DNA of 14,406 bases from UBA946 sp031550725 (GTDB taxonomy: Bacteria; Bacillota; Clostridia; Oscillospirales; Ruminococcaceae), in the NCBI GenBank assembly GCA_031550725.1, contig JAVBOH010000036.1, positions 1-14,406 of the forward strand, written 5' to 3'. Shown here piece by piece: positions 14,348 to 14,406 of this stretch. A program made the position numbers and the translations under genes. The notes under the pieces are model-generated. The model worked only from the letters and a program-made list of their open reading frames with translations, had not been told where the DNA came from and did not search any database. Every line of letters starts with the position of its first letter. Positions within the stretch are counted from its first letter, which is position 1.

Positions 14348-14406
14348 ATGAAAATAAGAAATCAGTTTATCTTCAATGCAGAAGAAGTGCAGTTAGATAG
14401 GATTAG
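14348..14406 (+). CDS. start of an unidentified gene, cut by the window end
   Basis: An ATG at 14348 follows AGAGGTG with suitable spacing and opens a frame reading MKIRNQFIFNAEEVQLDRI to the window edge. Only about 19 residues are visible, too few to name a family. The promoter and ribosome site in front make it a likely real gene. Confidence 0.6.
   Translation, partial: MKIRNQFIFNAEEVQLDRI

Overview
The window is AT-rich DNA from a low-G+C Gram-positive bacterium, most likely a member of the Clostridia. The evidence is strong AGGAGG-type ribosome sites, short intergenic spacers with TTGACA/TATAAT-type promoters, TTAAAT-type PhoP boxes, a Clostridia-style RNase Z and YitT, DUF6886 and YdeI-like proteins. 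A protein whose N-terminus looks like spore-surface proteins suggests a spore-former or a close relative. I cannot name the species.

Layout. Positions 1-714 are non-coding apart from a possible broken small gene on the minus strand (120-264). This stretch carries a PhoP-box array and a good promoter (374-465). Positions 715-4863 are a phosphate-specific ABC importer operon in the order ATPase - PstS - PstC - PstA - ATPase. A 321-bp spacer with its own consensus promoter and a hairpin-rich repeat leads to phoU (5185-5844). Two minus-strand genes follow: an RNase Z-like metallo-hydrolase (5905-6804), and a 987-residue GLUG-repeat protein without a signal peptide (6983-9946). On the plus strand come a YitT-family membrane protein (10368-11204) and a cytosolic beta-lactamase-fold serine hydrolase (11327-12481), each with its own promoter and terminator. 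A three-gene minus-strand operon (DUF6886 protein, DUF1905/YdeI-like protein, pentapeptide-repeat protein; 14186 down to 12561) ends the annotated block. A divergent gene begins at 14348 and runs off the window.

How the genes work together. PstS captures phosphate outside the membrane, PstC/PstA form the channel, two different PstB-type ATPases should power it, and PhoU signals phosphate status. The most striking observation is that the two ATPases are degenerate in complementary ways. The first keeps Walker A, Q-loop, Walker B, catalytic Glu and H-loop but has lost the LSGGQ signature (LPLGT). The second keeps LSGGQ but has lost the Walker A Lys (Ile), the Q-loop Gln (Asp) and the catalytic Glu (Arg). 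Paired as a heterodimer they make exactly one complete catalytic site and one dead site, a design known from asymmetric ABC exporters but not usual for a phosphate importer.

Two related hairpin elements bounded by TATAGT/ACTATA (4988-5148 and 6836-6908) both sit in 5' leaders, between promoter and start codon, of phoU and of the RNase Z-like gene.
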